64,000 bases of DNA, from the NCBI GenBank assembly GCA_964437505.1, contig CAYTGU010000001.1, positions 1 through 64,000 on the forward strand. The letters run 5' to 3'. The stretch comes from JAHJDO01 sp964437505 (lineage in GTDB: Bacteria > JAHJDO01). The notes under the pieces are model-generated. The model did no database searches. It was not told where the DNA came from and worked only from the letters and a program-made list of their open reading frames with translations. Positions within the stretch are counted from its first letter, which is position 1, and each line of letters starts with the position of its first letter. The position numbers and the translations under genes were made by a program. Positions 17,911-25,383 of the stretch are shown here, in pieces.

Positions 17911-17933
17911 ATACTATTTTAACTTAATGTCAA
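17906..17933 (-). promoter_or_regulatory. Consensus promoter of abiEi-abiEii
   Basis: Minus strand TTGACA (17928-17933), 16-base spacer, TATAAT (17906-17911): both boxes perfect. The -35 box lies inside the last codons of the membrane protein gene at 17914, so the promoter is partly built from that gene's tail. Confidence 0.7.
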
Positions 17934-19725
17934 GAATACAATACACATCCGTTTTGCCGAAGAATTTGTCAAAACAAGCGTTTGGAGACATATATTGTTC
18001 TTTGTAATGTTTGTTCTTTCTCTGATCAAAAGACTTAATCAGCTTTAAACCAAGTTTATCTTCATCAATAACCGGCATAGGAATATTGTAGTTTTCTTTG
18101 TAATCTTTATCTTCATAAAAATCCCTGTGAACAATCACATACTTAACTCCCCACTTTCTTAGCTGTTGAACGGTTCGAGGATCATCAATGTGCAGGAGCT
18201 TCATTAAACGAGCCCTGTCTCCTCCATCAATCAACTTTTGTTTATGCACTCTCTGCCAGAACAGATATCCATATTCTGGTGTTCTTCCGGCAAGCATCGG
18301 ATATTCAGCAATAGCAGAGTTAAACTCTCCCTCCTGTTTTGCCAGCCATGTATATAGTTTTGGCGGCGTTGAATCAAAGCAATGAAATGGTGGAATATTT
18401 ATATATTCAACTCCTATTAAAAGAAAAATCATACACGTAAAAATAATTTTTAATTTTAAATTTTTAATTTTAAATTTTTCTAATAAGAATTTTATTCCAA
18501 TTCCTGAAAGTACACTCAATGATATCATCATTATCACAACCATTCTTGAATAGCATCTGGGCATCGGAAACAGCTTATGTAAGAAATATGACGGCATAGG
18601 AAGCTTAAACGAAGCGCTGTTCAGTTTTAATGTGCCAATAGGAATCCATGGCGGAGAGGACATAATCCCAAACGCAAAGAATATTATTACAAAAAAAGGA
18701 ACAATAACCGGTAATTTTGAATTTTGAATTTTGAATTTTGAATTTTTCTTCCGTCGCCACCAGAAACATACTGCAATAATAGAGAGAATCAGCGAAGTAT
18801 ATCCAAGGTATAACGTATGCTCTATCATGCTTCCAAAATCAGGAGACATAAAGGGTTTGGAGATATTCTTGAGCACAGGATTTGTTCGTGGAGGAAGAAG
18901 AAAATCCTTTGGCCGAGCTCCGGAAAATATCAAGCTTTCTAACGGTCGAGTGAAGACAGCAGGCTTACTCTTGCTTTTTGAAAACATTGTTTTAATTACT
19001 TTGTAGTTAAGTGGGACAGCAATAATCAGAGCAGTCAAAAAAGCCACAGAGGACAACTTTAATATTTTAAATCTTTCTTTCTTTATCACGCTTCCTAGAT
19101 TCTTGATATGTCTTAATACTAAGAAAATAATAAATATCACGGTGAACAAAAGCATATAGTAGCTATGATATGGATTTGAAAAAACGACCAGCGCGTAAAA
19201 AACTCCGCATAAAATTGCGCTCTTATAATTTTTTTCAAATACCAGTTTCAATAGAAATAAAATATACAACGGCATCCACTGAATTGCACCAAGTAATATA
19301 TGGTTAAATGACTGCATACAAATATGAGGGCAAAAACCGTAGATAATTCCCGAAATCAAAGCTGAATTTTTATTTTTTGTTAGGTATTCTACAAGGAGAT
19401 ACATAAAAAAAGCTGAAAGAATAAAATTTGAGGTAGAGATTATATTCCATACCGCTATCTCATTTGTTAAAAAAGCCATCATTGGCCATGACATATGAAT
19501 GTATATGTTGTAAATACCTATTTCATCATTTACAGGGAATAATAAAAAGTCTTTAATCTCTAGAAATATATCTTTGCTTTGCCAAATCCACCAAATTGAA
19601 CCAAGAGTGTCGTCAGGATAGCCATAGATCAGTTTGCTCATATTAAAAATAACAGGGAATGTGATGATAAGGCTTAGAATAGTGAAGAAAATTATAACTA
19701 TCAGATTATATTTATATGGTCTCAT
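17914..19725 (-). CDS. Polytopic membrane protein, GT-C glycosyltransferase-like
   Basis: 603 residues with about ten to twelve membrane segments in the first 440 residues and a soluble C-terminal part (about 445-603). The first loop holds YGYPDDTLGSIWW, an acidic pair typical of GT-C enzymes after membrane segment one. GT-C proteins transfer sugars from polyprenyl phosphates outside the membrane. Two low-complexity AT repeats are translated in frame (NSKFKIQNSK and KFKIKNLKLK). Its 3' end contains the abiE -35 box. Enzyme class is inferred from topology. Confidence 0.72.
   Translation of the reverse strand: MRPYKYNLIVIIFFTILSLIITFPVIFNMSKLIYGYPDDTLGSIWWIWQSKDIFLEIKDFLLFPVNDEIGIYNIYIHMSWPMMAFLTNEIAVWNIISTSNFILSAFFMYLLVEYLTKNKNSALISGIIYGFCPHICMQSFNHILLGAIQWMPLYILFLLKLVFEKNYKSAILCGVFYALVVFSNPYHSYYMLLFTVIFIIFLVLRHIKNLGSVIKKERFKILKLSSVAFLTALIIAVPLNYKVIKTMFSKSKSKPAVFTRPLESLIFSGARPKDFLLPPRTNPVLKNISKPFMSPDFGSMIEHTLYLGYTSLILSIIAVCFWWRRKKNSKFKIQNSKLPVIVPFFVIIFFAFGIMSSPPWIPIGTLKLNSASFKLPMPSYFLHKLFPMPRCYSRMVVIMMISLSVLSGIGIKFLLEKFKIKNLKLKIIFTCMIFLLIGVEYINIPPFHCFDSTPPKLYTWLAKQEGEFNSAIAEYPMLAGRTPEYGYLFWQRVHKQKLIDGGDRARLMKLLHIDDPRTVQQLRKWGVKYVIVHRDFYEDKDYKENYNIPMPVIDEDKLGLKLIKSFDQRKNKHYKEQYMSPNACFDKFFGKTDVYCILDIKLK
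18445..18479. repeat. AT-rich tandem repeat within the GT-C-like gene
   Basis: About two and a half copies of a 14-base AATTTTTAATTTTA-type unit, read in frame as KFKIKNLKLK. Low complexity in an otherwise ordinary membrane-protein gene. Confidence 0.55.
18713..18747. repeat. Heptamer tandem repeat AATTTTG within the GT-C-like gene
   Basis: Four exact AATTTTG copies (18713-18740) plus AATTTTT, read on the minus strand as NSKFKIQNSK. Similar FKIQNSK-type insertions occur in loops of proteins in several repeat-rich bacteria. A related stretch is in the radical SAM gene at 58559-60043. Confidence 0.65.
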
Positions 19726-19733
19726 AAGTTATA

Positions 19734-20162
19734 GGTAGAGGTATAGGTGAAGGTATAGAGAAATGTCATGCAGAGCCTCGTAGAGTGAGAATCACTTTAT
19801 TTAAGTCATTATAGAGTTGTGATAATTTTTCATCCAGCTTTTTAGCAGATTCAATATTTATATAACCAACTCTTTTGGCGTATTCCAGATGACTCTGGCT
19901 CTCAGTAGTTGAACCTCTGGCAAAGTAATAGAAATTAATTTTATCTAATGTATGATTTCTGCCATAGGCTTCGGCTATATTAGCAGAGATGCTTAAAACA
20001 GATCTGCGAAGCTGAGAAGTCAAACCGTAATCTTCTTTTTTGGGAAATCCATCGGTTAACTTAAAAATTTCTTCTGCAATTCTCATTGCTGTCTGCCAAA
20101 TTGCCATATCCTTAAAACTCTTATACTTAACCTTCATCTTTACCTTCACCTTCACCTTTACC
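19734..20162. mobile_element. S23 gene unit bounded by inverted repeats
   Basis: Two 26-base ends, 19734-19759 and the inverse of 20137-20162, match at 22 of 26 positions (GGTARAGGT-type sequence) and enclose one S23 gene. In transcripts they could pair to a long stem, as do the ends of 23S rRNA intervening sequences that carry S23 genes. The unit sits between two membrane-protein genes. Mobility is inferred. Confidence 0.45.
19766..20137 (-). CDS. Four-helix bundle protein, S23 (23S rRNA intervening sequence) family
   Basis: 123 residues from the ATG at 20137 (an in-frame GTG at 20155 would add six Val/Lys residues from the repeat). Family signatures: YKSFKDMAIWQ, LTSQLRRSVLSISANIAEAYGR, and a second pair of helices with ESQSHLEYAKRVGY. 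S23 proteins form basic pentamers and are found in rRNA intervening sequences, though their function is unknown. The repeat at the start also supplies a GAAGG-like ribosome binding site and encodes the end of the upstream gene. Not an Avd of a diversity-generating retroelement: no reverse transcriptase is near. Confidence 0.87.
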   Translation of the reverse strand: MKVKYKSFKDMAIWQTAMRIAEEIFKLTDGFPKKEDYGLTSQLRRSVLSISANIAEAYGRNHTLDKINFYYFARGSTTESQSHLEYAKRVGYINIESAKKLDEKLSQLYNDLNKVILTLRGSA

Positions 20163-21113
20163 TGATTTTACCAACTGCACAAACTTAATAACAACACCCA
20201 GACACAATGCGAAATATGCAACATTGGCCACTCGCTCTGCTGCTATTTCTAAATGAGCAATTAATAACAAAGCGCAGACAATAAAAAGAAATATAAATAG
20301 AACTATACATTTATCGCTGAATGATATTAACCACTGACAGAATACTTCAATCCGTCTCAGATGAAGTCTAACTATTTTATTTATTATCTTCTTATTATAA
20401 CTATAGAAAAACACAGAACATATAAGGGCTGATGAAATCGCCTGCAGTGTCCAGAAATAACCTGATGTTACAAATAATCTCATATCAAATGTTTTTGGGA
20501 TTATATACGCCAAAAGGAATAAAATATTAGCAGGCAAAAGAGAAACAACAAATTTTGAATAAATATGCTCTCCTGCTCTCCATAATAAAAACAAAAATAT
20601 AGACAATATAATTAAAACTGAGTACATACATGTTATAGGATTTCTCTTCAGAGGCAAAATATGAGAGTCTTTAAATAAAACAAATATCCTGTTGCCGCTA
20701 TTTCCTCTATAATTCTTCAATCTCATCGTTACCCAAGTAGAAATATTGGAAGAAAAATATATTTTAAGACAATTTTTGCCAATATTTAATTTTTCTGATG
20801 GAATCAAAATGTAATCAACTGGTTTAGAATGTTTTTTACGATAGAATTTTGTTTTCCACGGGATTAAAATACTATTATTTACTACAATCTTTTTCTTTTT
20901 ATCTTCAGGTGAAGATATCTTCAAGGAATACGTCTCTTTATACAGAATGGGGAAAGCCATCTCAACATAATTTGAATTTCTTACCCTAACAGAATGTTTA
21001 TAATAGGAAAACTCCCTTTTAGAAGAGTCTGGAATTGTGATGTGGTTATACAAAAATCCTATAAATAGCCCTAATAAACCGGCAAAAATTATATATTTAA
21101 TTTTTTGCTTCAT
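20127..21113 (-). CDS. Polytopic membrane protein of unknown function
   Basis: 328 residues from the ATG at 21113, which overlaps the ATPase stop as TAATG; an ATG at 21134 would add 7 residues. One N-terminal membrane segment (YIIFAGLLGLFIGFLY), a soluble beta-rich domain (about 25-155), then about six membrane segments. The tail SGKGEGEGKDEG is encoded by the GGTRAAGGT repeat that borders the S23 unit, so the original C-terminus may have been replaced. No family recognised. Confidence 0.7.
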   Translation of the reverse strand: MKQKIKYIIFAGLLGLFIGFLYNHITIPDSSKREFSYYKHSVRVRNSNYVEMAFPILYKETYSLKISSPEDKKKKIVVNNSILIPWKTKFYRKKHSKPVDYILIPSEKLNIGKNCLKIYFSSNISTWVTMRLKNYRGNSGNRIFVLFKDSHILPLKRNPITCMYSVLIILSIFLFLLWRAGEHIYSKFVVSLLPANILFLLAYIIPKTFDMRLFVTSGYFWTLQAISSALICSVFFYSYNKKIINKIVRLHLRRIEVFCQWLISFSDKCIVLFIFLFIVCALLLIAHLEIAAERVANVAYFALCLGVVIKFVQLVKSGKGEGEGKDEG

Positions 21114-22240
21114 TACTTCAAATGCAGCAGCCATTTCTTAAACAATATATCTATGATGGTGTATAAATCGCCTTCTTTATCAACCAGATCCTTATCAACT
21201 AAACCCTGTATAGTTCTTTGAACAGATGATGCTGAACCAAGATTGTGTTTTTCTAAAAACCCGGAAGAAAAGAGTTTTTCATCCTTTCCTACCGCAGATA
21301 GAGCTAAGAGAACTTGTTTTTGTTTAACCGTAAGTAAATCCCATGTAGCTTCGTAAGTAGAAGATTCTCTTGATAAAAGAAGTTCAAGTCCTTCTTTTAA
21401 ATTGTTTTCGCTTATCTTCTGCTTATCTATCGCTCTCTCCAGAATGATATGACAAAAATATTGTATGTAATACGGATGACACTCACAGATATCTATAATC
21501 TTTTTTACAGAATCATCGGCAATAATTTTCCCTGTAGATTTAAACTTGTTTTTAATAAAGCTCATAAATTCACTCTTGCCAATCTTTTCCAGAGGAAATG
21601 GCTTAGCGCTTCTATAGAAAGGCCTATTTGGGTTGTTAAACATGTCAAATATGAGATGTTTTTTGCTTCCCATAAAGATATAAGAAATATTTTTATGTTT
21701 TTGAAATACCGAACGCATTGTTTTTTCAACTCTATCAGTTTTAAATTGCCCTATTTGCTGAAACTCATCCAATACCACAACCGCTTTTTTCTTTTTTCTA
21801 TCCGCATATCTATTCACACTCTCTAATGCATCTTCTAATAACGGCAAAGTTTCTCTTTTATCAACATCAATACTGTAAGTTGGTTGTCCTGTTTCGTCCA
21901 ATGCAAGTTTGGGTCTGATACTCTTAAATAATTTTGCAGCATCCCTCAAACCTCTTTCCAATTTACCGAGCGCTATCTCTGCTACAGCTTTAGCATAGAT
22001 TCTTACCAAGTCTTCTTCTGTCAGCACTGAATAAATGTCCACATATATCGTTAATATCCCTTCTTTTTGTGCTTTTTTTAAGACCTCTCTTATTAGCGAG
22101 GTTTTGCCAAATCTTCTCTGGGAAAAGATGATAACATTCTGACTATTTACAATATCCCGATAGATTTCTTCTATCTCATTTTTCCTATTGCAAAAACTAC
22201 TCCCTGTTACTTCCTTGCCATAAGTAAACGGATTTTTCAT
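21113..22240 (-). CDS. Archaeal-type AAA ATPase (ATPase_2) with winged-helix C-terminus
   Basis: 375 residues from the ATG at 22240, chosen because GGAGGA lies 6 bases upstream. FSQRRFGKTSL near 39-49 is the R-rich Walker A of this family; Walker B is AVVVLDEFQQ. The C-terminus (SSVQRTIQGLVDKDLVDKEGDLYTI) is a winged helix that may bind DNA. Such STAND-like ATPases are frequent accessory genes with unknown targets. Two 14-base direct repeats precede it. Its last codons share 22 of 23 bases with the end of the other ATPase gene at 15052. Confidence 0.85.
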   Translation of the reverse strand: MKNPFTYGKEVTGSSFCNRKNEIEEIYRDIVNSQNVIIFSQRRFGKTSLIREVLKKAQKEGILTIYVDIYSVLTEEDLVRIYAKAVAEIALGKLERGLRDAAKLFKSIRPKLALDETGQPTYSIDVDKRETLPLLEDALESVNRYADRKKKKAVVVLDEFQQIGQFKTDRVEKTMRSVFQKHKNISYIFMGSKKHLIFDMFNNPNRPFYRSAKPFPLEKIGKSEFMSFIKNKFKSTGKIIADDSVKKIIDICECHPYYIQYFCHIILERAIDKQKISENNLKEGLELLLSRESSTYEATWDLLTVKQKQVLLALSAVGKDEKLFSSGFLEKHNLGSASSVQRTIQGLVDKDLVDKEGDLYTIIDILFKKWLLHLK

Positions 22241-22250
22241 ATTTCCTCCG

Positions 22251-22278
22251 TTACGCATTATGCGTTACGCATTATGCG
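22251..22278. repeat. Tandem 14-base repeat upstream of the ATPase gene
   Basis: TTACGCATTATGCG occurs twice in a row. Each copy contains the near-palindrome CGCAT-T-ATGCG, and a third half follows (TAATTATAG). It could be an operator for the ATPase gene or part of a dispersed repeat family. The following gap up to 22345 also holds the palindrome GGGGCTTGCCCC (22335-22346) at the end of the next gene, with no T tract. Confidence 0.55.
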
Positions 22279-22345
22279 TAATTATAGTTCCATAAATAAA
22301 CCGATGTCAATAAATAATTACAATATAAGTGTTTGGGGCTTGCCC

Positions 22346-24199
22346 CTATACTTTTTTGCTTTTCAAACCACTATATGTCAAATAAATTAAACATCCAAGC
22401 AATGTTAATCCTGATATTCCCAGTCCTAGATAAAACAAACTTTGGGTCCAGAAATATATAATCAAAGTGAAATCCTCTCCCAAGCCTAATTTATTCGGTT
22501 CAACATACCATGCATTAGCATATCCATTGACCAAGTAATGCTCTTTAATATCTGCTTGACGGAATAAGTATCTTATATCCGAAGGAGTAAACTTCTGCAA
22601 ATGCCTCGCTTCTTTTACTCCCAATCTCAGATACTCCTCCCCAATCTCCTCAAATGTCTGTGGTCTATATAACCTCCACTGCTTATGAAAACTCTCGCTA
22701 AAAACCAACCAAAATGGCTCTGTTGCATTCTTAACTTTCACTCTATATTTAGTAGGATTTATCTTTTGAAATATTATCTCTGGCCCGTCTTTGGACTCTG
22801 TCCCTTCTATTCGCGACCATTTGCGTCCCCCTATAGCAATAAAGTCTAACTTCCTCAACCCTGGAAACAAACTCTCCAGATTATGATAACCTTCTTTTAG
22901 ATAGATAGGTTGGGCAATATACCAAAACCCAGATTTGGTTAGAGATAAGTTTTTCTGGTCAATTCTCAAGGTAGGAAATATAAGGTGGTTTTCTTCATAA
23001 GGAATAACTTTCTCATTATATATCTGTAAATGCTGAAGAAAAATAGAAGGAGACTTCTCAGAAATATCTTCGTTGCCAGTTTCTGGATTCTTAAATATTT
23101 TAACAATCAGTTTAGTTAAATAATAGTGTTTTTTATTGGGAAACTCACTTTTAGCTAATTCTAAAGCATTGAAAGAATGATTTTCAGTACTAACTTCCTG
23201 AATTGCTTTTGCATCGGTTTTTCCATCACCATCGCAATTGAAATAAAGAATAACGTTAACTAAAAGATTCTTGGGGTCATTATTCTGATGGATAAGATTA
23301 ATATAAGGATATTTTTTTAGATCCAAGTTCTCAAAAGAACGAGAAAAAGCAAGATATTTCTTTCCCCTTTTTAACTTTTTCTTTAAAGATATCCTTTCAT
23401 TAAAGGCGTAATCTGGTGCTTTAACATACTGAGGACTAACCTTTACTCTTAAGGAATATTGCCCAGAAGACGGAATATAGAAAGAACCCTTAAGTGATTT
23501 CTCCTCCCAAGAATCAATAGTGCTATTAAGTTCCTTGGAAAAAAAATAAGTAGGCAGGGTTTCGGCCTTCTTTAGATAATTTCGAATCCTTTCCTCAATC
23601 TCAATAATCTTTTTTCCTAGAACAATTACCAATTCCTGTGGGGTGTCCTCTACAACAACCTGATGTCTCCCCTTCTTTAACTCTATACTCCCAATCCTTT
23701 TCCACTGTACCGCTTTTCCCAGATTCGGGGATCCAGGATCAATCTTGCCTGCCGACAAGGCAGGAATCAAGGATCTTCCATCTATTCTCACCTCTGTAGC
23801 CTGCAGTTTACTACCTGTAGTCTGTTGCTTCCATACCTCGTACACCCCATCTTCCTCAGCCTCACAACCAACCGGTTTCAAGCCATCGCTAACCTTAACT
23901 TCATAATCAGGCTCCAGGATTTGAAGAACCAAATCTAAAGGATTACTATTAGAAAAAACAAAAGCCTGCGATTTAGGAAGGAGCTTCTCCAGTGATTTTC
24001 CTTCTTGCTGCTTACTAAAAAAAATGACTGGATGGCCATCCAAATACTGAGTGTATGTTAAAGGAAGTAGTAGATCTACACCACCGACAACCAGTGTAGA
24101 TTGGGCGAAAGAAAATGTGATAAAAGAATAATTTAATATTATATTTACAAAAAGAATAATTACTATTCTTCTTCCCACCTGACGTATGTTATGATTCAT
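22346..24199 (-). CDS. Secreted, C-terminally anchored envelope protein
   Basis: 617 residues. A membrane/signal segment (about 11-32) leads to a large exported region, and a C-terminal membrane segment (about 583-608) anchors it. The segment PFWLVFSESFHKQWRLY, followed by LVNGYANAWYVEP, resembles the periplasmic C-terminal domain of large GT-C/YfhO or arabinofuranosyltransferase-like proteins, here on its own. The GT-C-like protein at 25384 is two genes upstream and could be its partner. Two repeat stretches are read in frame near residues 126-160. A GAGGGG ribosome binding site supports the start. Function inferred only. Confidence 0.68.
   Translation of the reverse strand: MNHNIRQVGRRIVIILFVNIILNYSFITFSFAQSTLVVGGVDLLLPLTYTQYLDGHPVIFFSKQQEGKSLEKLLPKSQAFVFSNSNPLDLVLQILEPDYEVKVSDGLKPVGCEAEEDGVYEVWKQQTTGSKLQATEVRIDGRSLIPALSAGKIDPGSPNLGKAVQWKRIGSIELKKGRHQVVVEDTPQELVIVLGKKIIEIEERIRNYLKKAETLPTYFFSKELNSTIDSWEEKSLKGSFYIPSSGQYSLRVKVSPQYVKAPDYAFNERISLKKKLKRGKKYLAFSRSFENLDLKKYPYINLIHQNNDPKNLLVNVILYFNCDGDGKTDAKAIQEVSTENHSFNALELAKSEFPNKKHYYLTKLIVKIFKNPETGNEDISEKSPSIFLQHLQIYNEKVIPYEENHLIFPTLRIDQKNLSLTKSGFWYIAQPIYLKEGYHNLESLFPGLRKLDFIAIGGRKWSRIEGTESKDGPEIIFQKINPTKYRVKVKNATEPFWLVFSESFHKQWRLYRPQTFEEIGEEYLRLGVKEARHLQKFTPSDIRYLFRQADIKEHYLVNGYANAWYVEPNKLGLGEDFTLIIYFWTQSLFYLGLGISGLTLLGCLIYLTYSGLKSKKV
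23729..23775. repeat. Palindromic element inside the secreted protein gene
   Basis: CCTGCC (23748-23753), GACAA, GGCAGG (23759-23764), with outer CTTG/CAAG and GATCC/GGATC partners. Read in frame as SLIPALSAGKIDPGSP (residues about 143-158), which looks foreign to the surrounding beta-rich protein. Confidence 0.55.
23803..23833. repeat. CTGTAG-type low-complexity repeat inside the secreted protein gene
   Basis: Imperfect repeats of CTGTAGCCTGCAG / CTACCTGTAGTCTG pattern, read in frame as QQTTGSKLQATE. Close to the palindromic element at 23729-23775. Confidence 0.4.
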
Positions 24200-24258
24200 T
24201 TTTACCCCTCAAAATCTCATTAACAATATTCTGGATAAATCGAGCCACCTTTAAGGAC

Positions 24259-25260
24259 TTATTCTTTCTTGGCATAAACTTCCATACAGTCTCCATAACT
24301 GAATAAATCTAAAAATACAGAAATGAATAAATCAAATAATTTTAACGGTAATGACAATCTAATATTTCGATATTTTCTAATTAAACTAGAGGAGAGGATC
24401 CCAATGGATTTTGTTTTGCAGTAAATAACAGTAAAACCGTATCTCTTAAGTATTTTAGTCATACTATATCTGGTGAAATGCTGTCTATGATAAGGCAGAT
24501 GGAGCCAGAAATCTTCTTTGAATATCTTCGCAAGCGTGTTAAAATTCGGAACACCAATTATAAGTTCACCATTTCTTTTTAAAAGCTGCCTGGCAATATC
24601 TAAAATATGGCCCGGATATTTTAAGTGTTCAACCACATGATTAATCCTAATAATATCAAACTGTTCTCTAATACTATTATTAGTATCAATAAAATTTTCT
24701 ATTTTAGTTGTCGCAATTATCTTTTTATCTTTTAGACCCTGAACAAGAGCTTCATGATATTCCGTACCATAACAGAGGCAACCAAACTGTTGTGCTTTGT
24801 TTAGAAAATATCCATCACCACAACCAACATCTAAAATCTTTAAGTTTCCATTTTTGTTATGAGAAAATATAGGATATGCCTGAAACATTCTTGGGAATAA
24901 AAAACAAGATAAAAAAAGTTTTAATCTCACCCATTTTTTTAAAAAAAATAGATTCCCAAATAAATTCTCAAGAAAGATTTGCTTTTTATGGGCAAAATCA
25001 ACATTATTTTTTAAAATGTTCTCGCGAGTATGATGAGATGGATAATCTTCATATAACTGTTTTTCCTCAGCATCACCCAAGAATGGATAGGAATACGCTA
25101 AGCCACACTTACCACATACATAAATACTCATTTTATGAGACAGGTCATCTACCCAAACTTGCGAGAAGAATGAGATGTTATTTGTTATCTTTGAGGCGCA
25201 AGCAATACATTTATCCCTGCCATAAAACTTATTGAAATCTCTACAAAATTGTTCTGTCAT
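24259..25260 (-). CDS. SAM-dependent methyltransferase with N-terminal zinc ribbon
   Basis: 333 residues. CIAC (residues 18-21) and CGKCG form a zinc ribbon. Motif I is ILDVGCGDGYFL, with INHVVEHLKYPGHIL as the following class I signature. Same layout as the methyltransferase at 3309. It lies between a GT-C-like protein and the secreted protein. Likely methylates a sugar of this polysaccharide; target unknown. The 120-base gap upstream holds only two AAAGTATTAATA-type direct repeats. Confidence 0.82.
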   Translation of the reverse strand: MTEQFCRDFNKFYGRDKCIACASKITNNISFFSQVWVDDLSHKMSIYVCGKCGLAYSYPFLGDAEEKQLYEDYPSHHTRENILKNNVDFAHKKQIFLENLFGNLFFLKKWVRLKLFLSCFLFPRMFQAYPIFSHNKNGNLKILDVGCGDGYFLNKAQQFGCLCYGTEYHEALVQGLKDKKIIATTKIENFIDTNNSIREQFDIIRINHVVEHLKYPGHILDIARQLLKRNGELIIGVPNFNTLAKIFKEDFWLHLPYHRQHFTRYSMTKILKRYGFTVIYCKTKSIGILSSSLIRKYRNIRLSLPLKLFDLFISVFLDLFSYGDCMEVYAKKE

Positions 25261-25383
25261 ATAAATTCTCTTAAGAATGAAAATGTTGCTTTCTATTGCA
25301 AGTTAATAACACCTATATTAATACTTTTATTAATACTTTACTTTTCTGCACTATTCTACAACGCAATTCACATATTTATGAAT

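Noticed and set aside
19766..20137. S23 protein as Avd of a diversity-generating retroelement
   Set aside because: No reverse transcriptase, template repeat or variable repeat was seen nearby.
22251..22282. ACGCATTATGCG tandem copies as a CRISPR-like array
   Set aside because: Only two adjacent 14-base units with no spacers.
22335..22346. GGGGCTTGCCCC palindrome as terminator of the secreted protein gene
   Set aside because: It overlaps the stop codon and no T tract follows on the minus strand.
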